Shown here: piece by piece, positions 57,341 to 64,000 of the stretch
Position numbering within the stretch: position 1 is the first letter of the stretch
Layout of the letters: each line of letters starts with the position of its first letter
DNA from: Myxococcales bacterium
GTDB lineage: Bacteria; Myxococcota; Myxococcia; Myxococcales; JAJYLH01
Direction: 5' to 3'
NCBI GenBank assembly: GCA_021787845.1
Contig: JAJYLH010000024.1
Coordinates: forward strand, 1 to 64,000
DNA: 64,000 bases
The notes under the pieces: generated by a model
Databases searched by the model: none
What the model was told of the DNA's origin: nothing
Seen by the model: the letters and a program-made list of their open reading frames with translations, nothing else
Made by a program: the position numbers and the translations under genes

Positions 57341-59194
57341 TCAAGCCGCAGTCGGCCGGGTGCCTTCAGGGCCGCCGGTGACCGGGAGCGCTGCCGTTTC
57401 CCCGATCGGCTGCATGATGCCGTACCCGTGCGCGCGCACGTAGTTGACGTGCATTCCGTCGCAAGCGACGTCGTGCGCGCAGGTCTTGCATCGAAGCGCC
57501 TTCGACTGGTAACGGTCCTGGATGTAGCGTTTCGCGTAGCGGAAGATCTCGAGCCGCCCGTCCGGCGCCAGCATCGCGGTGTCGAGCGTCTTCGGCGGCG
57601 GCCGCTCGGGCCGGCCGGTGACGCAGGCGGGCACCCCTTCCACCAGCACCGGCTCGCGAAAATCGCGGAAGAAGGCCCGCAGGTCGAGGTCCATCTCCGC
57701 GTTCCCGCTCATCAGCTCGTACTTCGGCTGCCGCAGGGATAGCCGCGGCGGTACTGGTGAGAGGGAGCGCAAGTACCCCTCGGTGGCGCGGGTCAAGAGC
57801 ACCGTCACTTCGAACGTGCCGGGCAGCCGGAAGAGCCGCCGCGCCTGCTCCGGGTCCTTCGCCACCGCCCGGACGAGCTTGCGCCCGGCGAAAGCGCCGC
57901 TCTCATCCAGGCGCGCTTCCAGCCCCTCGTACGAGCCGAGCTCGAGCTCGACTTCCGCGATCCCGGGGTGCCGCACCAAAGCCTGGGCCGCGCTCGGCAC
58001 GTCCGGCGCCACCAGCTCCATCCGCCGCGCGCCGCAGCTATCCATGAGCGCTTCCGCTGAGGGATACCGCTTCAGGGGTGGATGCTTCCGTTCCGCTCCG
58101 AGCACCGGCAGCGCAGCGCGCCCCTCTGGGTCCTCCCCGAGCCGCGCCCGCTTCGCGCTCGCCGGGTCGCCGCCCAAGGCCGGCTCCTGCTTCCCCTCCG
58201 CCGTGCACAGCCGCACCCGCTCGAACCGCTCGGAAGCGAGGTCGGCGCGGATGCCGTAGAGCGTGTCGCACAGCCGCTCGAGGTAGCAGTGGCCGCACCG
58301 GAACGGGTCGCGGCAGTCGAGGTCGATGCCCTCGTCGATCAAGCGCGCGAATTCCTCCTGGCGCCCCCGGACCTCGTCGTTGAGCTTGTACGGATCCTGA
58401 ATCAGGTGCTCGTAGCCCTCCAGGTGCGGTGGCGGGAAGCGGTTGAGCCAGAGGTGGACGTCGGGCCTCTTGGCCCACTCGAACGCTTCCAACAGGTAGG
58501 AGCGCATCTGCCCCAGGTCGTAGAAGAGGATGTCCTTCCCCTCGCGAAAGGCGTTGCCGAAGGGAATCACCTGCAGGAGGTCGAATTCCCTGACGCCCCA
58601 GGAATAGAACAACGTGAGCATCGCGTGCAGGTGCCTCACGTTCCCGCGGTTGATGACGATGTCGACGTTGACGATCGGCCGGCCGTCGGCGAGCGCGTTC
58701 TTCAGGCCCTGCGATTCCTGCTCGAACGCGCCCTTCACGCCCACGAGCGCGTCGTGGATTTTCGCGTTCGGCCCGTGCAGGGAGAAGGTGATTTCGTCGA
58801 GACCGGCGTCGAGGCAGCGGGAGAGGAAGCCGGGATACATGAACCGGCGGCCGTTGGTGACGGTCTGGATCTTCCGGTAGCCGGCCTGTCGGCCGAGGCG
58901 GATGAAATCGACGAACGACGGGTGCATCGTCGGCTCGCCGCCGGAGAGGATGAGCCGCTGCGCTCCTGCTTTCCTTCCGTCGAGAATCTGCGTCTTCACC
59001 TCGTCCCGGTCGCGCATCACCCCGTCGTGGGTGAGCGTGTCGAGGCAGAAGACGCAATGGTTGTTGCAGTCGAAGGTCAGCCGGACCCAGTTGCGTTTCT
59101 CGTGCGCGGCCTCTTCGTGCGCCGCTACCTTCGCGGCCTGTCCGGCCCGCTCGGCGGGCGCGTCGGGCGGTCGGTCGCTCGGCGAGACGGACAT
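57341..59194 (-). CDS. Radical SAM enzyme with SPASM/twitch-like C-terminal cysteines
   Basis: The 617-residue product has the radical SAM cluster motif CNNHCVFC (C43, C47, C50). GGEPTMHPSFVDFI and VTNGRRFMYPGFLSRCLDAG follow, with a full TIM-barrel. The middle carries CRDPFRCGHCYLERLCDTLY. The C-terminal region ends with CKTCAHDVACDGMHVNYVRA and GYGIMQPIG. Extra Cys clusters suggest auxiliary iron-sulfur clusters, as in SPASM/twitch peptide-modifying enzymes. A 67-base divergent gap separates its start from the tandem radical SAM gene. Substrate unknown. Confidence 0.88.
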   Translation of the reverse strand: MSVSPSDRPPDAPAERAGQAAKVAAHEEAAHEKRNWVRLTFDCNNHCVFCLDTLTHDGVMRDRDEVKTQILDGRKAGAQRLILSGGEPTMHPSFVDFIRLGRQAGYRKIQTVTNGRRFMYPGFLSRCLDAGLDEITFSLHGPNAKIHDALVGVKGAFEQESQGLKNALADGRPIVNVDIVINRGNVRHLHAMLTLFYSWGVREFDLLQVIPFGNAFREGKDILFYDLGQMRSYLLEAFEWAKRPDVHLWLNRFPPPHLEGYEHLIQDPYKLNDEVRGRQEEFARLIDEGIDLDCRDPFRCGHCYLERLCDTLYGIRADLASERFERVRLCTAEGKQEPALGGDPASAKRARLGEDPEGRAALPVLGAERKHPPLKRYPSAEALMDSCGARRMELVAPDVPSAAQALVRHPGIAEVELELGSYEGLEARLDESGAFAGRKLVRAVAKDPEQARRLFRLPGTFEVTVLLTRATEGYLRSLSPVPPRLSLRQPKYELMSGNAEMDLDLRAFFRDFREPVLVEGVPACVTGRPERPPPKTLDTAMLAPDGRLEIFRYAKRYIQDRYQSKALRCKTCAHDVACDGMHVNYVRAHGYGIMQPIGETAALPVTGGPEGTRPTAA

Positions 59195-59261
59195 CGGGCC
59201 GATGATAGGGAAGCGCTGCGAGCCGCGCTACACTCGCGCCTTGCGAGGGAACCCGCAAAAA

Positions 59262-61598
59262 ATGCCGCGCCGACCGCGCCTCGTCGTCATCCACCCGCCC
59301 GTCTCCCTCGCGCGCGATTTCATCGACTATCCGTACTTCGCCGACCTCGGCGCGGTGCAGGCAGCGAGCGTTCTCGCGCAAGCGCTCGGCGCCGAAGTCG
59401 ACCTGGTCGACGCGTACGCGCTGCCCACTTCCACGCTCGCCTGGCGACCGGATGGGCGAGCGCACCTCGGCGCGCCGGTGGCGGACGTGCTCGCGCGGGC
59501 GCCGGTCGAGGGGGCCGACGCGGTCGTCGTCGCCTACACGCCTTTTCACCGCCCGCCGCGGCGCGACGACGTCCTCGCCGAGCTGCTCGGGGGCCTGCGC
59601 GCCCGCACGGACCGGCCGATCGTCCTCGCCGACTGCTACCAGTCCGGGCAGCACTACATCGATGCCGGAGAGCAGGTGCTCTCCCGCTACCCGGAGTGCG
59701 ACGCGCACGTGAAGTACGAGGCGGAGGTGACCCTGCCGGCGCTCTTGCGCGCGTGGACCGACCGCGCGGTCAGGCCGGCGGGCACCGTGCTCGGCGAATC
59801 ACCGCCGAGCCTCGACGACTTGCCGTTCCCCGCGTGGGGCAGCATCGCTCTCGAGGAGTACTTCCGCTTCCAGAACCGGGTGATGGCGCTCGCCGGCCGC
59901 GGCGTCTGGGCGTTTCCCATCGACGGGCGCACGCTGCCCATCGTCACCAGTCGCGGCTGCCCCTTCGCCTGCGTCCATTGCAGCTCGAACCCCGGCCGGC
60001 GTCCCGGCGAGAAGAAGACCCAGCGCCGCCTCTCGCCCGAACGGATGCGCGCTCATCTTCGCGAGCTGTCGACGACCGCCCGGGCGACGCGGCTCGCAGT
60101 CCTCGACGAGCTCGCCAACGTGAGCGAGCGGCACTTCGACGCCCTGCTCGACCAGGTGGAGGAGCTCGACGTCCTCTTCGACTGCCCGAACGGCCTGCGC
60201 GCCGACTACCTCTTGCCGCGCCACCTCGCGCGCATGCGCGGGCGCGTTTCGACGGTGTCGGTCTCGGCCGAGAGCGGCAACCAGCGCGTCGTCACCGAGG
60301 TGGTGCACAAGAGGCTCGACCTTCGCGCCATCGAGGAGGCCGCGAGGAACGCGCGCGAGGCCGAGGTGCCTCTCCTCGTCCATTTCATCATCGGGCTGCC
60401 GGGCGAGTCGGCGGGGGAGATCAACGACACCCTCGCCTTCGCGATGGACCTGTGGGACCGCTACCGGGCGCGGCCGGCGGTCCAGTTCGCGACACCGCTC
60501 CCCGGCACCGCTCTCGCCGAGGGGAGAACGCTCCCGGCGGTCGACGACTGGGGCCCGGCTTTCCAGACCGCTCCCGCCCAGCCCGACGCCGCCGTCGACG
60601 CCCGGACCCTGCGCCGTTTCAAGTGGACCTTCGACCAGCGGCTCGCCCACTCCGCCGGCCCGAAGAAGGTCGTCCTCAACGTCACCTATGTCTGCAACAA
60701 CCACTGCACCTTCTGCGCGGTCGGCACCCGCACCCAGGTCCACGGGAACACCGCCCGCCAGCGCGAGCACCTGGAGCGCTTCCGCTCAGAGGGAGTGGAG
60801 CTGGTCGACTTCGACGGCGGCGAGCCGACGCTCCACCCCGACCTCCTCGACCTCATCCGCCATGCCCGGTCGATCGGCTATTCGCGGGTCAGCGTCACCA
60901 CCAACGGCCGGCTGTGCGCCTACGAGGACTTCGCCCGCCGGCTGGTCCATTCGGGGCTGACGACGCTGCTCTTCAGCGTGCACGGTTCCGACGCGAAGAC
61001 CCACGCCCAGGCGGTCGGCGTCGCCGAAGCGTTCGACCAGACCGTCCGGGGCATCGAGAACGCGCGCCGCCACGCGCCCCGAGCGGTCGAGCTGGGGATG
61101 AACATCACCCTGACCAAGGGCAACTTCGAGAGGCTGGGCGAGGTGGCCGACCTCGCGTGGAGCCTCGGCCTCCCCTGGCTCAACATCCAGTTCCTCACCC
61201 CCTTCGGCCGCGCGACGAGCTGGGTCGCGCCGGACACCGGGAGCGCCGCCGCCGAGACCCGGCGGGTCATCGACCGGTGGAAGGAGCGGATGAAGCTGCA
61301 GGTGGTGAACCTGCCGTTCTGTTTCCTGCCCGGATACGAGGAGTTCGTGCTGGGCGACCTCGCGAAGCTCGAGCGCCAGATGATCTTCGTCAACAACGAG
61401 CAGGTGAACCTGGCCGCCTACCTGGCCGAACGGCGCGTCTATCGGCCCGAGTGCTCTCCCTGCCCGCACCGGGTCTTCTGCGGCGGCTTCTACGAGCTCG
61501 ACCAGGCGCCGGAGCCCCCCTGGGTCGTCGGCCCGGCCGACCTCGACCGGCCCCTGGCGGCGCGGGAGCCCGCCTCGCTCGGCCGCCGGTCCCGGTGA
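59262..61598 (+). CDS. Tandem radical SAM protein: B12-binding-type plus second SAM module
   Basis: The 778-residue product has an N-terminal B12-binding-like region (VVIHPPVSLARDFIDYPYFA, LADCYQSGQHYIDAGEQVL). A radical SAM module follows with C233-PFA-C237-VH-C240 (RGCPFACVHCSS). A linker precedes a complete second radical SAM module with C478-NNH-C482-TF-C485 (VCNNHCTFCAV), DGGEPTLHPDLLDLIRHA and VTTNGRLCAYEDFARRL. It ends in a SPASM-like CSPCPHRVFCGGF segment. Two full cores in one chain are unusual. ATG 59262 follows GCGAGGGA. The next gene, encoding a Tat-exported protein, follows about 195 bases downstream. Confidence 0.86.
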   Translation: MPRRPRLVVIHPPVSLARDFIDYPYFADLGAVQAASVLAQALGAEVDLVDAYALPTSTLAWRPDGRAHLGAPVADVLARAPVEGADAVVVAYTPFHRPPRRDDVLAELLGGLRARTDRPIVLADCYQSGQHYIDAGEQVLSRYPECDAHVKYEAEVTLPALLRAWTDRAVRPAGTVLGESPPSLDDLPFPAWGSIALEEYFRFQNRVMALAGRGVWAFPIDGRTLPIVTSRGCPFACVHCSSNPGRRPGEKKTQRRLSPERMRAHLRELSTTARATRLAVLDELANVSERHFDALLDQVEELDVLFDCPNGLRADYLLPRHLARMRGRVSTVSVSAESGNQRVVTEVVHKRLDLRAIEEAARNAREAEVPLLVHFIIGLPGESAGEINDTLAFAMDLWDRYRARPAVQFATPLPGTALAEGRTLPAVDDWGPAFQTAPAQPDAAVDARTLRRFKWTFDQRLAHSAGPKKVVLNVTYVCNNHCTFCAVGTRTQVHGNTARQREHLERFRSEGVELVDFDGGEPTLHPDLLDLIRHARSIGYSRVSVTTNGRLCAYEDFARRLVHSGLTTLLFSVHGSDAKTHAQAVGVAEAFDQTVRGIENARRHAPRAVELGMNITLTKGNFERLGEVADLAWSLGLPWLNIQFLTPFGRATSWVAPDTGSAAAETRRVIDRWKERMKLQVVNLPFCFLPGYEEFVLGDLAKLERQMIFVNNEQVNLAAYLAERRVYRPECSPCPHRVFCGGFYELDQAPEPPWVVGPADLDRPLAAREPASLGRRSR

Positions 61599-61791
61599 GC
61601 GCAGCGCGCTCTCGGCGTGGCCTCACCGGGAGCGCGCCGGGCCATTTCGCCCGCCGCCAGGGCGTCGTCAAGGCGGCCCTGTTCCATCCCGCCTCTGGCC
61701 CGCGTCCGGGAAGCGCTTGACGCTCCATCCGTCACCTGTGTAAGCTTCGAGCTTGTTTTCCAGCGCTCGTCAGAGCATGCCGGAGAGTCCG

Positions 61792-62550
61792 ATGCCCGAA
61801 GGCCCCAAGCTCCTCACCAGACGCCACCTGCTCGCCCTCGCGGGGGGAGCCGCTGGCGTCGCCGTCGCGGGGAAGGCCGTGGCGGGCACCTGGAGTCGCC
61901 TGCCGGCGTCCCCTCGGAACGGCCGCCCGAGGCCCGCGGGCGCCCCGCCGAGCCAGGCAGCAGCGGACAAGCTCACCGCCACGCGTTCGAGCGTCGGTCC
62001 GCCGGCGCCGGCCGAGACTGCTTCCGCCTCCCGTGTCCCGGCGGCGGCTCCCAACGCCGTCAGCCGGGTCGCCGACTTCGGCCTCGAGCGCCATTTCACC
62101 GTGAAGAAGGCGGACCCGAGCCCTCGCGGCCCGGTGATGCGCCCGCTCGAGGTCCCCCCCGCGAGCGAGGCGGTGGCGGAGCTGTTCGGCGACGTCGGGG
62201 CGGGCACCCGGCTCGGCTCCTGCCGCGTGGTGCGGGTGCATGACATCTACATGGGCGCGGTGCCGGTGCTGTTGGAGACGGCGGACGGCGGACGCTTCCA
62301 GCTCGACGTGCTCAAGCGCGGCCCCGGGGTCCACGGCGTCGCTCACGCCGGCCAGCTCAGCATCTACGTGTCGAACCACGGCCATGGCTGGTCCCCGACC
62401 AACGAGCGGCAGGGCCAGGCGGCGCTCGCGCTCGCTCGGGCGCTGCGCGGCTCCGCGACCGCGCTCGTGCCGCGCGGGCTCTTGACGCTGCGCCAGCGGC
62501 TGCGGCGCTTCCCCCGAGGCGGCTTCTCGATTCCCTTGAAGGACGCGTGA
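61792..62550 (+). CDS. Tat-signal protein of unknown function
   Basis: The 252-residue product begins MPEGPKLLTRRHLLALAGGA, with twin arginines at 10-11 and a hydrophobic stretch, so it is probably Tat-exported. A Pro/Ala/Ser-rich linker is followed by a compact domain (RVADFGLERHFTVKKADPSP, GSCRVVRVHDIYMGAVPVLL, DVLKRGPGVHGVAHAGQLSI, YVSNHGHGWSPTNERQGQAA). His and Asn residues (SNHGHGW) could bind metal. GGAGAGTCCG precedes ATG 61792; 61777 is an earlier option. The last four bases overlap the next radical SAM gene. It may be that enzyme's product or partner. Confidence 0.7.
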   Translation: MPEGPKLLTRRHLLALAGGAAGVAVAGKAVAGTWSRLPASPRNGRPRPAGAPPSQAAADKLTATRSSVGPPAPAETASASRVPAAAPNAVSRVADFGLERHFTVKKADPSPRGPVMRPLEVPPASEAVAELFGDVGAGTRLGSCRVVRVHDIYMGAVPVLLETADGGRFQLDVLKRGPGVHGVAHAGQLSIYVSNHGHGWSPTNERQGQAALALARALRGSATALVPRGLLTLRQRLRRFPRGGFSIPLKDA

Positions 62551-63512
62551 AGCGCGGTCTCTTTCGGGTCGACCGGCGCTGCGACAATGCCTGCGTGTTC
62601 TGCGCCCAGGCGGGGTCGACTGTGCCGGCGCCATCGCCGGAGAGGGACCAACTCGCCAAGCTGCGAGCCGAGGTCGACGAGATCGCGTTCGTCGGCGGCG
62701 AGCCGACGCTCGACGCGGGCCTGGTCGATTGGGTGCGGGCGGCGAAGGAGGCCCGGTTCAGCCGGATCGGGTTGCAGACCCACGGGCGGCATCTCGCGGG
62801 CGACGACCTCGTCGCGCAGCTCGCGGCGGCCGGGCTGACCGACGTCCACTTCTCCCTCCACGGCGCGACGGCGCTTCTCCACGACCACGAGGTCCAAGTC
62901 CCCGGCGCCTTCGGGCAGGTGCTGCACGGGCTCGAGGCGGCGCGCTCGCTGGGCCTCGTGACGGTGGTGACGAGCGTCGTCACCCGCTCGAGCTTCCGCC
63001 ACCTGGGAGCGCTTCCAAAGCTCTTGAGCGCTGCCGGAGCTTCCGCCTGGTCGATGCGGATCGCGCAGGCGGCGGGGCGAGCGGCGACGTCGTTCGACCG
63101 GGTGGTGCCGCGGTTGGGGCTGGCGATGCCGTTTGTCCTCCATGCGCTGGACGACGCCGAGCGCCGCGGGCTCCCCACGTTTCTCGCGGGCGTTCCCGCG
63201 TGCCTCGCGGGGCCCTTCGCCGCGCGCCTGTTGCCGGAGCCGGGACGCGCTTTCGCGGCGGTGTGCGACCGGTGCCCGGCGCGGCCGAGCTGTCCGGGAG
63301 TGGAGCCGCTCTACTTGCGGCGGTTTTCGGGCGACGAGCTGCGCGCGCGCGGGTCCTGGCGCCCGGCGCGCGACCTCGAGCGGGACCTGCTGGGGCGGAT
63401 GTTCACCGGCGTCGGCGAGACCGCGCCGGGGTCGCCGCCCGCGCACCTTGGCGGCAGCCTGGACACCGCCGGTCCCGTCCCGCTGGCGACTGGGAACCGG
63501 CTTGCTCCTTGA
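62547..63512 (+). CDS. Short radical SAM protein
   Basis: The 321-residue product starts KRGLFRVDRRCDNACVFCAQ with C12, C16 and C19. AFVGGEPTLDAGLVDWVRAA, IGLQTHGRHLAGDDLVAQLA and VHFSLHGATALLHDHEVQVP follow. A C-terminal CDRCPARPSCPGVEPLYL could hold an auxiliary cluster. GTG 62547 overlaps the Tat protein stop (GTGA), so the two are co-translated. It is related to the other two radical SAM genes by layout. Substrate unknown. Confidence 0.87.
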   Translation: MKRGLFRVDRRCDNACVFCAQAGSTVPAPSPERDQLAKLRAEVDEIAFVGGEPTLDAGLVDWVRAAKEARFSRIGLQTHGRHLAGDDLVAQLAAAGLTDVHFSLHGATALLHDHEVQVPGAFGQVLHGLEAARSLGLVTVVTSVVTRSSFRHLGALPKLLSAAGASAWSMRIAQAAGRAATSFDRVVPRLGLAMPFVLHALDDAERRGLPTFLAGVPACLAGPFAARLLPEPGRAFAAVCDRCPARPSCPGVEPLYLRRFSGDELRARGSWRPARDLERDLLGRMFTGVGETAPGSPPAHLGGSLDTAGPVPLATGNRLAP

Positions 63513-63593
63513 CGTTCGAGGTCGAGCGGCCGCGAGGCTCGACTCCGCGGCCGGACCGCCTCGCCGCGACGATTCCTTCCCGGCGCGTCTGGC

Positions 63594-64000
63594 TCAAGCT
63601 CGCTGGGTAACGGTCGCCGCGACTGCGCCCTCGAGCTGCGCCTGGTCGACGAAACGGTCGTCGTAGACGATCACCAGGGCGAGCCCGCTTCCCCCGGGCG
63701 CGCGGCGCTGGTACGCGAAGACCAGGGTCAGCGGCTCGTTGGCGAGCACGGTCGCCCGCCGCAGGAAAGCGAGAGTGGTACCGCCTTGCGGGAGGGAAGC
63801 CGTTTCCAGCTCGCCCATCCACCGCTCGGCAGGGCCGTCGAAGGGTCCTTGGAGACCAAGCGCGGACGCAGCCAGAAGACGCACCTGGACCGGGCGCGCG
63901 CCGTTCTTGCGCAGCCGGTCCGCCATCTCCTTGGCGCCGCGGTCGCCCAGGAGGGTGTGCGCGCGCTCTTCGGGCGCGCTCACCTCGCGGGCGAGGCGGG
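63594..64000 (-). CDS. Hypothetical protein, 5' end outside the window
   Basis: The minus-strand frame is open to the window edge. The visible part reads EERAHTLLGDRGAKEMADRL, GARPVQVRLLAASALGLQGP, AERWMGELETASLPQGGTTL and ALVIVYDDRFVDQAQLEGAV. It looks like a compact alpha/beta domain with no signal peptide visible. I cannot name the family. A GTG at 63983 may be the start, but codons upstream also read through. It converges with the short radical SAM gene. Confidence 0.55.
   Translation of the reverse strand, partial: RLAREVSAPEERAHTLLGDRGAKEMADRLRKNGARPVQVRLLAASALGLQGPFDGPAERWMGELETASLPQGGTTLAFLRRATVLANEPLTLVFAYQRRAPGGSGLALVIVYDDRFVDQAQLEGAVAATVTQRA

Noticed and set aside
58082-61720. 1212-residue plus-strand ORF
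   Set aside because: It spans two unrelated genes on opposite strands in the wrong frames, without protein motifs.

Overview
The window is high-G+C DNA with no complete RNA gene. Gene content (serine/threonine kinase and FHA-domain proteins, PEGA-domain proteins, many secreted lipoproteins, radical SAM enzymes, contractile-type baseplate genes) best fits a Myxococcota or other deltaproteobacterial-grade organism. That assignment is inference from gene content, not from a marker gene.

Region 1 (1 to about 10.3 kb) is an accessory island, mostly on the minus strand. It holds the end of an IS3-family element that has cut a Hachiman-type defence pair (hamA intact, hamB truncated). Upstream lies a tightly coupled cassette: AbiEi-like regulator, XRE-ImmA/IrrE protein, PIN-like protein, a 25-codon ORF and a 449-residue protein with an ImmA-like tail. 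Next come a 56-residue peptide gene, a PIN/HTH toxin-antitoxin pair and a small excisionase-like gene. A tRNA-Arg 3' half and an integrase remnant mark an attachment site at about 7.93-8.3 kb. A DUF71 ATPase gene and a broken serine recombinase follow.

Region 2 (10.3 to 23.7 kb) carries a hypothetical protein, a VOC protein, about 1 kb with no confident gene, and several exported proteins: a beta-helix/tail-fibre-like lipoprotein, a TPR-like envelope protein, a PEGA protein, a carboxypeptidase-regulatory-like protein and a large Ig-like lipoprotein.

Region 3 (23.8 to 28.3 kb) is a sulfur/adenylation-flavoured neighbourhood. A cysteine-synthase-fold protein lacking the PLP lysine, a ThiF/MoeB-like E1 without its N-terminal Arg segment, and a separate small protein supplying that segment form one overlapping unit. 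They are followed by a CysC-like kinase with a Lys/Ala-rich tail and by larE.

Region 4 (28.6 to 41 kb) is mostly housekeeping: RapA/HepA-type helicase, a membrane protein, smpB, a short-chain dehydrogenase, a fused M16 peptidase, a prolyl oligopeptidase and ychF.

Region 5 (41 to 55.6 kb, minus strand) holds phosphorelay-type and contractile-baseplate genes: kinase, FHA, zinc ribbon, gp25, baseplate J and PASTA-tail protein I, plus VWA-FHA, FHA and a fibre-like protein. They are interrupted by a fluoride-response group: enolase, a fluoride riboswitch, crcB and DUF190. No sheath or tube gene is in the window.

Region 6 (55.7 to 64 kb) has an alpha/beta hydrolase and a radical SAM cluster. It contains a Gly/Pro/His/Cys-rich protein, a 617-residue radical SAM enzyme, a divergent 778-residue protein with two tandem radical SAM modules, a Tat-exported protein and a fourth radical SAM module. 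The best candidates for undescribed biology are the 2-5.7 kb coupled cassette, the split E1 unit and the radical SAM cluster.
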